A stretch of 64,000 bases of DNA from Larimichthys crocea (Eukaryota; Chordata; Actinopteri; Sciaenidae): NCBI RefSeq assembly GCF_000972845.2, contig NC_040016.1:26013795-26077794 (forward strand), written 5' to 3'. The position numbers were made by a program, and so were the translations under genes. Every line of letters starts with the position of its first letter. The first letter of the stretch is position 1. This document shows positions 45,282-58,467 of this stretch, piece after piece. The notes beneath the pieces are model-generated. The model was not told the DNA's origin, did not search any database, and was given only the letters and a program-made list of their open reading frames with translations.

Positions 45282-48004
45282 TAAGAGCTTCGTTGCGACT
45301 CAAACAGTCTTTATAAACAGGGTCACTCTTCTGTAACTGAGCCGTCAATCTAATCCAGAATCCACCAACGATAAGAAGAAACCAGAGTCTCATGTCGCAG
45401 AATTGTACCACGCTGTATCACTTCCATCAGTGAATCTGCTGTGACGAGTAATGAAGATGAAGTTTGGAGGTAAACAGACATATTGAGATGCAGCGTGGAT
45501 TCAATCTGAGCTACGAGCTGCTATCTCCACAGCGTCGCCTTCAGCAGGAAAAAACTGGGCAGCTTCAATATTTGAATACGATTCAAAGGGAGGAGTCCAT
45601 GTTTACACATCATCATTACACGACAACATAAACGAAGGCTGTTTTAACTAATTAATTCATGAAGCTCACTTCATTATTTATTCATGCAGAGACGAGTTTA
45701 TCTCTCGTAATCAAACATCAAATAATTAGAAATGACGACGTCACAGATGAGAAACCGTTTCAGCTTTCAGCTCTCCACCTGCATGAGGGCTGAATCTGAT
45801 CCTCTGGGCCGTGTTTCATCCTCCTGATGGATCGAACAGTGTAAGCTGAAGAAGACGATAATTAAGCCCTGAAGATTTATCAGCCAGCAGCACTCCATTC
45901 ATCTCCAACTTTGTTCTCTCTATCTCCGACTCTCATTTCATTGTTCTTCCTGTTCTCAGTGCCGACGTCCTCCTGAGCTTCTTTTTCTTCTTCAGTTAAA
46001 TTAAAAAGTTGAGTTGGTCGTGCAGCTTTATCTGAGTTTGAAGAGAAACGCTTCAGAAGGCGGCGTCGACGCGTCCATGACCCGCAGCCTCCCCTTTGTT
46101 CTGCCAACACGCAGACTTTTCGGACACTTCATTTTCCCAACGAGTGACGTGTTTGTGAGTTTTCTTTTTGTCTTTAGCGTTGCACCAACTTTAATTGCTC
46201 CACCGGAAACTAGTGTCCGCTTTTCTTCAGCTCCTTTCTGAGCCTCATTGAACTCAACAAGTGGCACTTCATTTTGCCTGAATCTTGATCCTGAGAAAGA
46301 TTTACATGATAACCCCTGTCAGTGGAGCCGATGACATGCCCATAGACATTAGTGTAAGCTTCAGGAGACATCACCCAGCATGGGCACTCTGAGTTTAATG
46401 GCCAGCAAGAACAATGAAGGCAGATGATGAGAAAATGAAATGAAAAGTCAAACAACGTTCCCAGACGTTTCATCACAACCCATCGGACAGCCGTTGATTG
46501 AAATTCATTAATAATGACTGACTGACTTTTATTCTGTCCTCTAAGTGACCAGAGGACAGCGGGAGAGCTGCAGGTAAACAGAGGCTCAAATTAACAATCA
46601 ATCTATCCAAACTACAATTGATTTGTTTGTTCAAGTAAATTAGCATATTTGATTAACGGTGACGCAGAGTCTGGAGAGTCTGCAGGAGGTTCAAGACAAG
46701 GTCAGCGTATTTCTGAGGAGGGTTCTCACGTGGCTGATCATTGTTCAGATCATTGTTGTGAGATTTAACCATCTGAATGGATTTCAGTCCATCACACTGA
46801 CTCACGTCTCGCCTCGAGGACGGCTGCAGACAGACGTGACACATGTGGCGCTCATGGCTTCTTTCCACCTGTCGATATGTGATTGATAGATTGAGCACAG
46901 CTCAACGGTCCAGTAACGGTGCAGACCCTGAACCAGACCTGCAGGTACTGCGACCAAGAAACCAAATCTCCCGTCCTGGTGGTCACTGTATTTCCTGCCA
47001 GAATGCTGCTCACTTCCTAAAATGAGTCGACCTCGGTCAAACTCTGTGTTCTCCTCAGCTGTCTGCATCCTCCCCCGGCTGTGTGGATGAACGGCAGGTC
47101 TTGCTTTAATGATAGACAGATAACGGGAATGTCTCTGTGTTTCTGGCCGCTGAGGCTTAAACGCTTCAGTTTGTTGTTTTTATGTCGAGCCAGCTGATCA
47201 ACCGAAACCTTTTCTATCCCGTCGCTGCTGTTTTTTGGTTTTGCTCAGTGGCTGAGTTGATTTGGAGAACACGTTTTGAAGGGCTGACTTGGTTGTGGTT
47301 CTGTGCCTGTCAAACTTTTCCTCAGCACCTGAAAAGTTTCACTCGTACTGAGGCTTTTGCAGGTCACAGGCGCCGTGTAAAGATTTCTGCCCGTGGCCAT
47401 TTTAAAGCGCCCTGACTGGAGTGGAGGATTTGATGAGATGGCTGGATGCTTCTTTCCTGTTTCATCCCTCGCTCGCTTTCTGCTCGCTCACAGGGGATTT
47501 GGTGGACTGAACTTGCAGGCTGACACTCCAGGAAATGACTCTGGCCTTCACTCAGAGTATATTTTGATTTGCCAGAAGCGAAACTCTTTCACTCTGTCTT
47601 TGTCTTTGTCACCATCGTATTCTCTCTGGCTCTTATTTTCTCACCATCACTCTCTTCCTGTCACACATTCAGTGAATAAAGCAGAATAAAGATCTTTTCA
47701 TTGACTTCTTTATTACAGTCCGATTAGAAACTCCAGACCTGAGAATGGACCTGGAGCTGATCTCCTGAACAGATGTGAATGCAGAGGCATTTTCATCATT
47801 GTTTGTTGATAATGGGTCACCTCTTTTTCTCTCATGGACTCTTTACTTTCATGCAACTGTAACAGGCGTGCATTGTCTTTAACATTTTCCTATCAGGTTG
47901 GCTCTGTAACATGCAGTCTCCTCCAGACAGGTTAAACATACAGAAGACTCTGTAGACTAGCATGTGGAAACATGTTTACTTTAACTTGCAACTAGAAAAT
48001 TCCT
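45282..48004. other. Unique stretch, no confident gene
   Basis: Several overlapping minus-strand frames at 45880-46476 contain Lys/Glu-rich segments but no recognisable domain and no shared frame. Nothing else stands out. Confidence 0.4.
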
Positions 48005-49100
48005 GCAGAAATTTTGAGAGTGACGAATTTGCTGTTGCCGGGGGTCTGTTTTCAAAAAGCACAGCTCAAATAGTCATTTTTAACATGTTTATTTACACAC
48101 AGGAGCAGCTAGCGCTCACGCGCTAGCCACTAATTCTAGCATTAGCCGCTAATGTTAGCAATTATCATGTCTTTACTGCAATGAGCAAAGTCTTATTTTG
48201 AAGGGACTCTTATTTTGAAAATACCCCTCCCCTCCTTCAGGCAGGCTTGAGGTTGCCAAGCAACCAGGACCAACTGTAATCAGCAGAGCAGTTACTGCAC
48301 CTGTTAGAATGTCAGTTGGAAATGCTGACAGAGAGAGAGAGAAAATGCTGAGACCACCCCTCGAACAGGAAGGATTTCTGGCCAAACCGTATTTCCAATC
48401 ATTGAACCGAAATCACTGGGAGCATCCTGAGCCCTTCCTGAACGTCTACATAGTTATTTTGTGTTGATAAAGTGAAGAAATGTGTCCTTTAGAGCAATTC
48501 AAAGAAACGTTACTTCTGCTTTCCTCCAGAAATGTTCCCGCCTTTTTAACATGGCAGTCTATGGGGCTGTGGATGGGTGTTGGTGGCGCATCTTTGTGTG
48601 TTACGCCAAAACTATAAGGCTGACAGCTTTAGCAGACGAATGTGAGTGAGAAGACAAATTTTCCTACGTTTCTATGTATAAATCATGTCTGTAGTGGGAC
48701 ATTTGAGGCCATGGTAGTCGAATACGTTTTATTTTTTCACTGTTTTTTCTCTCTGCTCCTCACTCTAGCTGATGATGTCATCCACTCTAGCACAAACATT
48801 CCGCCACATACACACCCATTATAAACCCAGAAATCTGAGTAAAAACCTGCTCAACTTTGAGCCTTGATAGTTTAAAAACGGTAAAAGCTGTCGATGAGTG
48901 TAGTGAATCACTGAAGAGAAGGCAAGAGTACCTACATTTTAAAGTTTAAAAAAAGTCTCTCGGTGACAGTATGCCAGAGCAGTTCATTGTTGAAAATGTC
49001 TCCCGAATTTTTATTTTTTCCGGGGTTTCCCATTTATTCCTATGAGAAATTCAGGAAACTCGTGAATCTCTTGCCTACGACTTTATATTTTATAATATAT
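48005..49100. repeat. Probable non-autonomous dispersed element
   Basis: It starts around the segment shared with 30440-30520, continues through a CATGGCAGTCTATGGGGCTG block, and ends near CCCATTTATTCCTATGAGAA; these phrases are familiar to me from interspersed fish repeats. GTTGCCAAGCAAC at 48252-48264 resembles an X-box. Ends and target duplication are not resolved. Confidence 0.4.
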
Positions 49101-50594
49101 AATACTGTCAGAGCACGCAGAAGCCTCATCAGTTCAGTTTGTCCTGTGGTGTTTCCACACATGAAGCCTCTGAGCCTCTAACAGTCTCAGGTCTCTGGGC
49201 GCCCTTTGAGGGATTAAGTCCTGAAGTTCCACGTGAATGTTCCGTGACCGTCCACCTTCCTTCACCTTCACTTTCATCCCAGGGAGCCCTCGGCTGTTTA
49301 TCCCGTCACAGACAAAGCAAACAGAGAACAGTGCTGTCAGCCGCTGATCGTTCTCCCCGAGAGGTTCTTCTGCTCTGGAGCTGATGAATCACAAACCTGC
49401 AGGTCAGTATTGCTCCTATAACTGGGTGCAGCGGGAGCCATGCAGCGCCCGCAGGGCATCCTCTTTACCCGGCTCAACGACCCTGCTGCTCAGCGCCGAT
49501 AGCTCGCCTCGCTCAACCAGCGGTGTGTTATTGGCTTTAGGCTCAATAGTCCATCTCCCAAAGTTTCATTATACGGCAGTATAAGTACATCACCCTCGGT
49601 GAGAATGACATCTGTGCTGCTCTTCTTTTATTGTCTTTGTTTTCTCTGTAAAACACGAAGAAATCCAATAAAAACTCTTTTTCACTCACAGGTAAAAAGA
49701 AGGAAAGAAGCTGGTGACTGACTTTATCTGTCCACGTTCAATACGACTCAGGTGATTACATACATTATGGTTATGATTACCGCCCCCTTCATTAGCATAC
49801 AGACATAAATAAAAGAATGAAGGTAGAAATGAAGTCAGAAGTCTTTATTAGTTTATTTTTCATTTATTTATGTTTTTAATTATTCATTTCTGCACTCAGT
49901 TATTTATTCATGAAGCTAACCTCTTTAGCTGCGAGCGGGCCACACTCCCTGGCTGAGAGATGATTTAGTTTATTGGAGGAAGAAATCATCCTGAATTCAG
50001 GATGCCCTCAAAAACAATCAGCCTGAATCAACAGAGTCTTAACATCAACCACGTCTCTCGGCTGACAGCTGATGAAATGAACGAGGACAAACGTGCAGCC
50101 GCTGCCTGGTCATTCTTTTTCCTGGTGAAACCTCCGTCAGCCGACGGCTCGTCACAGACAGTCTGATTATTTCTGAGACATAAAGATGCATTGTCACGCA
50201 ATCCACCGCGCTGCTGTAAAACTACCTGTGAAACAGTTTCATGACATTTTATCCACACGGCTTGACTGTGAATGAATTAGGATCACATGAATAATAATCA
50301 GGCCTGCAGCTGAGTCACAATATGGAGAAATAAAGTTGAGCTGTTTCTGGTTTCTAAGTTGGATTTTCTGTGATAATTCATGAGAGCAGCTGGATTCAGT
50401 TGGAGCTGTTGGAGGACACCGACAGTTAGCCGCTCTCTGTTGCTGTGCATCGATGGCCGGCCTCACTGTACAGAACCAGAACCACAGAACTTTATTCAGA
50501 CACAGCATATCTGCTGCTTTCCCCTCCGATGTCCTCCGACTGCTTCAACTCTGATTTACAAACCTTATGACGGACACGTAGCTTCAGGCTAAAG
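49101..50594. other. No gene recognised
   Basis: Unique sequence; AT-rich 49750-49920. Frames near 49139-49584 lack motifs. Confidence 0.45.
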
Positions 50595-50760
50595 ACTTGC
50601 TAAAGTAGCTGAGTCCAACATAATAACGTGACAGCACCGAGGTTCATGATGGAAACATTGATCGGGTAACTGTGGTTAGCTCGGTCAGCCGTGTAGCCGA
50701 CTCAGCCCGGGATGCCCGGACCCAAACCTGGCAAGAAAACCAGCTGGTTGCTTGTGACAG
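50595..50760 (-). repeat. 47-bp element right flank without array (copy H)
   Basis: On the minus strand: AACCAGCTGGTTTTCTTGCC, GGTTTGGGTCCGGGCATCCC, GGGCTGAGTCGGCTACACGG, then GACCGAGCTAACCACAGTTA, GGTGCTGTCACGTTATTATG. No 47-bp unit precedes it; it starts in unique DNA. Confidence 0.8.
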
Positions 50761-51728
50761 TGCAGAGCGGTGGGGAAGTAACACCAATGAATATCCAAGT
50801 CCCTGTCTGACAGTTTGAACAAGAACCGTTACCTGTTGGCTGCTTTGACAAAGCCACAGTTTGAGATCCTGCTACACCTGTGGCTTGGACACCAACAGCA
50901 TGAGAAACACGTGACCGCGAATCATGCTCAGAAGGAAAAACGTGTGGTCCCATGTCCATTATTTAGAAGCAGAGGAAAGTTCACATGGGAATATGTAAAA
51001 AAAAAACAGCAACCTGAAAAGGCAAATTAACCTCAGCCAGTTTTAACCAATGTGTTAGCTGTGGAACGCAGTGAACTGGAATTAATAAACAAAAAAATAT
51101 TACTGAAATAAAAAAACTAAAATGTAAAATTTTGAGACTTTTAGTCGACTAACAAAAATGATTTGTGAAAGACGAAAAGTGACTAAGAGTGTGTCCACGG
51201 TCATAGTGTGGTCTGATTTCTGAGGAGGAGATGGACGCTGATGGACTGGATGAATGTTTGTCCATGTGACAGATGGAGCTGAAGATCACGGTGACCTTGT
51301 GGGTCCAAATCTGTGAACACGTCCCGGTTTTGATATGAGCGACAGCCTCGACGTGCTCGCTGTGTCTGCTGCTCGAACACAAACACCCGCTGAAGGAGAC
51401 AAGATGTCACACACCATGGTGTGAAATGTCAGCAGGCAAAGCTCAGCCCGCGGGGCAAATCCTCACCGAGTGTCATCCGTGACATTCAGTCCAAATTATT
51501 TCAACAATGTGGGGAAGAGATGGGAATAAAATTTAACGCTGCATGCGCCTTCCAGATTCTATGAGGCTGCTGTTGTGTGTCTGCTCGAGTTTGTTTGACA
51601 TGACTGAAGGAAAGAAGAGTGCATCAGTCTGTCATGGTCTGCACGCTTCAATCACAGAAACCTCAAGGACGACGGCAAACAACATCAACAGCTGGAAGAG
51701 CTTCAAGAAGTGAGCATCCTCCTGCTGG
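50761..51728. other. No gene recognised
   Basis: A plus-strand frame 50815-51030 (about 71 codons) is unrecognised. TTAGTCGACTAACAAAAATG near 51141 resembles the interior of known MITEs but no ends were found. Confidence 0.4.
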
Positions 51729-53680
51729 ATGCAGAAATGGCTGACTGGAAATCCCCCTCAGCTGTTTTTAACCAGGCGAACTAATGCCAGAGCAGCCTAC
51801 TACTCTTCATTAATAGAGGAGAATAAGAACAACCCCAGGTTTCTCTTCAGCACTGTAGCCAGGCTAACAGAGAATCACAGCTCTACTGAACCATCTATTC
51901 CTTTAGGTCTAAGTAGCAATGACTTCATGAGCTTCTTTAATGATAAGATTATAACTATTAGAGACAAAATCCATCACCTCTTGCCCTCAACAGGCATTGA
52001 TCTGCATTCTGATACAGCAAGTTTTGAAACAGCTGTAAAACCTGATATGTATTTAGACTGTTTTTCCCCCATCGACCTTCATCAAATAACTTTAATCATT
52101 TCTGCAGCTAAGCCGTCAACCTGTCTCTTAGACTCCATCCCAACCAGGCTGCTCAAGGAAGTTTTACCTGTAGTTAGTAATTCGTTATTGGATATGATTA
52201 ATCTGTCTTTATTATCAGGATATGTACCACAGTCCTTTAAGGTAGCTGTAATTAAACCTCTTTTTAAAAAGCCCACTCTAGACCCAGAGGTCTTAGCCAA
52301 CTACAGACCGATATCAAACCTTCCCTTTCTGTCTAAGATACTTGAGAAAGCTGTAGCTAATCAGCTGTGTGACTTTCTCCATAACAATAGTCTATTTGAG
52401 GATTTCCAGTCAGGATTTAGAGTGCATCATAGCACAGAGACCGCATTAGTCAAAGTTACAAATGACCTCCTAATGGCATCAGACAAAGGTCTCATCTCTG
52501 TACTTGTCCTGTTAGATCTTAGTGCTGCATTTGACACCATTGACCATCAAATTCTTTTACAGAGACTGGAACATCAAACTGGCATCAAAGGAACCGCCCT
52601 AAGCTGGTTTAAATCGTATTTTTTAGATCGATCTCAGTTTGTTCACGTCAATGATGAATCCTCCATGTAGACCAAAGTTTGTCATGGAGTCCCACAAGGT
52701 TCTGTACTTGGACCACTTCTATTTAGTTTATATATGCTTCCTTTAGGGAACATTATTAGGAATCACTCTATCAATTTTCATTGTTATGCTGACGACACCC
52801 AATTATATTTATCGATCAAGCCTGATGCAACCAATCAGTTAACTAAACTCCAAGCATGCCTTAAGGATATAAAAAGTTGGATGACCTACAATTTTCTGAT
52901 GTTAAATTCAGACAAAACTGAAGTTCTTGTAATTGGACCCAAACACCTCAGAAACTCTCTTTCTAGAGACTTAGTTACTTTAGATGGGATCACCCTGGCC
53001 TCCAGCTCCACTGTAAAGAATCTTGGAGTTGTTTTTGATCAGGATTTGTCCTTTAACGTCACATAAAACAAATTTCGAGGACTGCATTCTTCCACTTACG
53101 TAACATCGCTAAAATCAGACGCATTGTCTCTCAAGCGGATGCAGAAAAACTAGTCCACGCATTTGTTACTTCAAGGCTGGACTATTGTAACTCTTTGTTA
53201 TCAGGCTGCTCCAATAAGTCTCTGAGGACTTTGCAGTTAATTCAGAATGCTGCTGCACGTGTTCTGACAGGAACCAAGATCAGAGATCACATCTCTCCCA
53301 TTTTGGCTTCCTTGCATTGGCTACCTATTAAATCTAGAATAGAATTTAAATTCTTCTCCTTACTTACAAAGCTCTTCATGGTCAGGCACCATCTTATCTA
53401 AAAGAGCTCATAATACCTTATTAACCCTCTAGAACACTGCGCTCTCAGGACGCTGGGTTCCTTGTGGTTCCTATAGTCTCCAAAAGTAGATTGGGAGCCA
53501 GAGCTTTCAGCTATCAGGCTCCTCTTCTGTGGAACAAACTACCTTTCTGGGTTCAGGAGGCAGACACGGTCAACACCTTTAAGAATAGACTGAAGACTTT
53601 CCTCTTTGATAGAGCTTATAGTTAGTGCTGGCTCAGGTCATCCCTTAGTGATGCTGCCATAGGATTAGACTGCAGGGGAA

Positions 53681-53691
53681 CTGTCTCTCTG

Positions 53692-53776
<85 letters not shown>
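53681..53776 (+). repeat. TCTC microsatellite in LINE 3' UTR
   Basis: (TCTC)n with CTGTCTC interruptions, immediately after the coding remnant of the LINE. Confidence 0.9.
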
Positions 53777-53780
<4 letters not shown>

Positions 53781-53939
53781 ACCTTCATGTCTCATTAATC
53801 ATGTCACTAACTAAACTTCTTCCCTGGAGTTTCTGTCTCTGTCGTCCAGCAGGTTCTCGTGGATCGTGGCTGCTGCTGTGGTCATGGTCCGCATGAGTCC
53901 ACTAACATAATATATTATGACTGTCATTATTAACTACCA

Positions 53940-54440
53940 GATCTGCTATACGGTACATTTTTTAATCAGTCATTGTAATTCATTGGTCATTTTATCAGTC
54001 ATTGTACTAATTGTCATTTTAATCAGATCATTAATTCATTGTCATTTTATCAGTTCATTGTAATTCCATTGGTCCATTTTATCAGTCATTGTAATCATTG
54101 TCAGTTACAGTCTTGTAATTATTGTCATTTTACAGTCATTGTAATTCATTTGTCAGTTTATCAGTCATTGTAATTCAGTGTCATCTTATAATGTCATGTA
54201 ATTTTATTGTCATTTACTCAGTCATTTGTTAATTCCTGTCATTTTGAAATCATGTCATTTGTATATCATTGTCATTTCAGTCATGTTCATTGTCCATTAA
54301 AGTCAATGTTCATTGTCATTTATCAGTCATTGTTAATTCTATTGTCATTTTATCATCATTGTAATTCATGTCATTTAGCTTGTATTCATTTCATGTTTAA
54401 TATCATGTATGTAGCATTCATTGTAACATGTAGTTATCAT
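53940..54440 (+). repeat. 28-bp minisatellite in LINE 3' UTR
   Basis: About 17 irregular units of TCATTGTAATTCATTGTCAT plus TTTATCAG with many single-base indels. The same array, inverted, is in the LINE fragment at 56.8 kb, so it is part of the element's 3' UTR. Confidence 0.88.
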
Positions 54441-54844
54441 ACATTTTCATTTGTCTCAGATTAATTCGATTGTTTCATATTATATTTCAGTCTTTTACAG
54501 TATTGGACAAATATGTTTGTGTTTGTTTGTTCTGTACACTGACATCTATTGCACGTCGTGTCGTCCTGGAGAGGGATCCCTCCTCTGTGGCTCTTCCTGA
54601 GTTTTCTTCCACCTTTTTTCCCGTTAAAGGTTTTTTGTGGGCAAGTTTTTTCCTCACTGGAACCGAGGGTCGAAGGACAGAGGGTGTCACTCCCTGTACG
54701 ATTGTAAAGCCTCAGAGGAAAAATGGACTTTGGTGACTTTGGCTGTACAAATAAACGATCTGATTTGATTGATTTAACCAACATGATGACCACAGCCCAG
54801 CAGTTGTTGCTTAGCTAGCTAGCAGAAAAGGATCTAGAAGTGCT

Positions 54845-54965
54845 CAGTTTACAGACGGTTTTGGCTCCTGGCATCCAGTCCGGCTCTGAGCCCGGTTCTG
54901 TTGCCCTGCAAAACAGATGCAGTTAGCAGCAGTTAATTAGTGGTTAGCTACTGGTGACCAGGACT
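54845..54965 (+). repeat. 47-bp element remnant (copy I, core deleted)
   Basis: GGTTTTGGCTCCTGGCATCC is joined directly to AGTCCGGCTCTGAGCCCGG, TTCTGTTGCCCTGC and AGTTAATTAGTGGTTAGCTA. The array and the middle of the right flank are missing. Confidence 0.75.
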
Positions 54966-55591
54966 CATGAAGGGGTACTAAGGGGCAGGCGATGTATAAA
55001 TAGTACAACATTGCATGCAGTGATGGGAGAACCCGTACACTAGCTCGAGCCCGTCTGTTGGGTCCTAAAGAAAGCACACCAGCACCATCAGTGCTGGGCA
55101 CTCACATTGAGAGTCAGGTACGAATAAAGAGAATCTGAAATAAGAGGCCCGGGCGGGACAGTGGACTCGTTAAAAGACAGTCCTCACTCAGAGAGACTCT
55201 CAAACATTCAGCGAGCAGCGATGAGAAAGGCAAAGTGTTAGTAATCATTTGCATATCATGCGATTTTATGTGGAGTCAGTGTTACTTTCTGGTGTGTGTG
55301 TGTGTGTGTGTGTGTGGTGTTGTGTGTGTGATTTACAGTCGCTGGTGGTACACAATCATTACATGTGAATTATGCCAGTCAAGGTGGGTAAATGTGTTTA
55401 ATGCACCATGGACATGTTAGTTGTGTGTGTGTGTGTGTGTTGGTTGTCACGCACAGCTGTGGGTATAGGTATTATATTAATTAAGCCTATTCATCACCCA
55501 ACTTCACCACACACACACTTTCACCACCAACACACATCCTATCTGTGTGTTGCATTATAAACCATATATGTAATAACAGTCATACCCACAG
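54966..55591. other. Unique stretch with GT tracts
   Basis: (GT)n at about 55292-55330 and 55422-55440; CACACAC words near 55510. No gene. Confidence 0.5.
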
Positions 55592-56416
55592 GGACTGTCT
55601 AAAACCTGGGACGTAGTCGCTGGACGTCCCCGCAGACTGTCAAAACCTGGACTAGTCTCTGGCTCCCCAGACTGTCTAAAACCTGGACGTAGTCCCGTGA
55701 CACCCAGCAGACTGTCAAAACCTGGACGTAGTCTCGGGAACGTCCCCACGGTAAACCGACGTAGTCCTGTGACGTCCCCGCAGACGTCAAAACCACTGGA
55801 CGTAGTCTCGTGACGTCCCCGCAGACTGTCCAAAACCTGGACGTAGTCTCCGTGACGTCCCCGCAGACCTGTCTAAAACCTGACTAGTGTTCTCCCATCC
55901 CCGCAGATGCTAAAACCTGACGTAGTCTCTGTGACGTCCCGCAGACTGTCCTAAAACTGGACGTAGTCTCGGACGTCCCCAGCAGACTGCTAAAACCTGG
56001 ACGTAGTCTGGACTCCCGCAGACTGCTAAACCTGGACGTAGTCTCCGTGACGTCCCCGCAGACTGTCCTAAAACCTGACGTAGTCTCCGTGACGTCCCCG
56101 CAGACTGTCTAAACCTGGACGTAGTCTCCGTGACGTCCCCGCAGACTGCTAAAAGCCTGGACATTAGTCTCTGTGACGTCCCCGCAGACTGTCTAAAACC
56201 TGACGTAGTCCCCCCGTGCGTCCCCTCAGACTGTCTAAAACCGGGACGTAGTCTCCGTGACGTCCCCGCACGGTACTCTAAAACCTGGACGTAGTCCTCC
56301 GTGACGTCCCCGCAGACGTCTAAAACTGACGTAGTCGTCACGTGACGTCCCCGAGACTGACTTCTACCCCTGACTAGTACCTCGTGACGTCCCCCGCCAG
56401 ACGTCTAAAACCTGGA
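55592..56416 (-). repeat. 42-bp minisatellite array 11, long and degraded
   Basis: About 20 inverted units, nearly all with one or more single-base insertions or deletions. Frames through it are broken. The density of indels contrasts with clean copies at 19.2 or 26.7 kb. Confidence 0.92.
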
Positions 56417-56815
56417 TAAGTGGTTGTTTAGTGTAGTATGTGGGTGTGCATCTGCAAAAGGAATGCAAAATCCAAACTAAATTGAAAATCCCTTTTATAA
56501 AGCGACTTTAAGCACTTTGACCAAATTGGAGTGAATTTCAAATGGAACATCTGAAGGACGACGTCAAACACGAGGATCACGTCAGGAGAAGAATCTCCCT
56601 CACAGAGATGAAGCTTCCACTCTGACAGGTCTGTGGATGAAAGGACGAAAATGAGTTTATTAAAAACCAGCTGAACGTGTTTCATAAGTACTGAGGCCAT
56701 CCGTGATATCAGAGCTCCCTAACGACGAGAAACAAAGATGGGAAGAACATGTCTGATGGGATCTTGTTCCATACCACAAAGATAGCATAGTAACATCAAG
56801 CAAAGGCTGGATAAT
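56417..56815. other. No feature recognised
   Basis: Unique, AT-leaning; a minus-strand frame 56428-56700 has no motif. Confidence 0.45.
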
Positions 56816-57240
56816 TACAATTATATACAATTAGAATGATTAACAATGACTGATAAAATGCATGAATTACAATGAACTGAGTAAAATGACAATGATTACA
56901 TGACTGATAAAATGACAATGAATTACAATGAATGAAAATACAATGAATTACAATGAATGATAAAATGACATGATTACAATGACTGATAAAATGACAATGA
57001 ATTATAATAATGATAAAATGAACAATGAATTACAATGACTGATAAAATGACAAGGAAGTTACAATGACGATAAAATGATCACAGTAGCAGTATGGTAGTA
57101 ATAATGACAGTAGTAATAGGGTGTGGACCGTATGCAGGACCCACAATCAAGCAGCCCACGATCCACGAGAACCTGCTGGGGACGACAGAGCCAGAAACTC
57201 CAGGGAAAGTTAGTTAGTGACATGATTATGAGAAACATGT
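56816..57240 (-). mobile_element. LINE 3' UTR fragment, inverted copy
   Basis: On the minus strand it reads GTCACTAACTAACTTTCCCT, GGAGTTTCTGGCTCTGTCGT, CCAGCAGGTTCTCGTGGATC, then the 28-bp array (about 56820-57080). It matches 53800-54400 of the LINE above, without the reverse transcriptase and without the terminal tail. The two copies lie about 2.5 kb apart in opposite orientation. Confidence 0.85.
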
Positions 57241-57384
57241 GTGTCTCTGCTTCAGTGGAGAAATACACATCATTAATCCACTCAGCCATGCTCGATCCAA
57301 CTGACCGACTGAAGAACAAAGAAATAAAAAAAGCAATCTCAGAGAACGCACAAAGATTAATACAGCACAATCAGACATACAGAC

Positions 57385-57740
57385 AACAGACAGGCAGGAC
57401 AGACAGACAGACAGACAGACAGACAGCAGGCAGGCAGGCAGGCAGGCAGGCAGGCAAGGCAGACAGACGACAGACAGGGCAAGGCAGACAGACAGGGCAG
57501 ACAGACAGAACAGACAGACAGGCAGGAGGCAGGCAGGCAAGGCAGGCCAGACAGACGGCAGGCAGGCAGCCAGGCAAGGCAGGAAGACAGACAGACAGGA
57601 CAGACAGGCAGCAGGCAGGCAGGCAGGCAGGGCAGGCAGGCAAACAGGCAGTCAGGCAGGCAGGCAAGGCAAGGCAGGCAGAACAGGCAGGCAAGGCAGG
57701 CAGGCAGGGCAGGCAGGCAGGCAGACAGACAGACCAGACA
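57385..57740 (+). repeat. GGCA/GACA tetranucleotide tract
   Basis: About 350 bases of mixed GGCAGGCA and GACAGACA with occasional single-base shifts. Open frames on both strands (Q/T/D/R-rich or C/L/P-rich) are artefacts of low complexity. Confidence 0.95.
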
Positions 57741-57867
57741 GACCTGAAAACATAAACAAAATAACCGAGTGTCCTTTATGATTATGAGAAAAAAAAAAAC
57801 ATATGGCAGCAAATGATTGATAGCCTAATATGTTTGACAAACAACAGCTGCTGCATTATTCAAACTC

Positions 57868-58436
57868 AACACACACACACAACACACAAATACACACACT
57901 ATCACACACACACCCCACTCACTCCACAACACACACACACACTCACACACATAAACACACCACAACACACAACACACACACTCACAATAAAACACACACA
58001 CACACCACACACACAACACTCACACACACACACACACACACTCACACACACACACTCACAACACCATAAACACACACATCCACACACACACACACACACA
58101 CCTCAAACACACAACACACACACACACACACACCAACACACACACACTTGTATATTCATCACATGTGCTGTTACGTGTTACAGTCATGAATCTAGAGATG
58201 AAGCGTGTGAATTTTTATTTCCTCATCTGTCACACACACACCACACACACACACACCACACCACACACACAGCACCACACACACACACACACACACATAC
58301 ACAACAACACACACAAACACAACACACACTTACATTAGATTTATTCAATGTTTTATCTTCATTATTTCATAAAATTAAAATTTTTAATTAACTGTAAATC
58401 CTAGAAAATACACCACACACACAACACACACACACA

Positions 58437-58467
<31 letters not shown>

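Larger units (their letters stand above)
51729..54776 (+). mobile_element. L2-clade LINE, 5'-truncated, defective
   Basis: The 5' edge is near 51750; the endonuclease domain is absent. Reverse-transcriptase landmarks follow: Y-R-P-I-S-N-L-P at 52302, [13 protein letters not shown] at about 52509-52547, [10 protein letters not shown] near 52686-52716, and catalytic Y-A-D-D at 52785-52796. A TAG at 52668-52670 interrupts the frame, a frameshift lies near 53058, another near 53365, and a TAA near 53420, so it is dead. The 3' UTR has a TCTC microsatellite, a 28-bp minisatellite, and a conserved end (GAGAGGGATCCCTCCTCTGT) finishing in AAATAAACGATCTGATTTGA-type short repeats. YRPISNLPF and the tail support the L2 (Maui-like) clade; subfamily not determined. 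Confidence 0.92.

Noticed and set aside
57123..57812. Frames rich in Gln/Thr/Asp or Cys/Leu/Pro
   Set aside because: They are the GGCA/GACA tract; both strands are open together.
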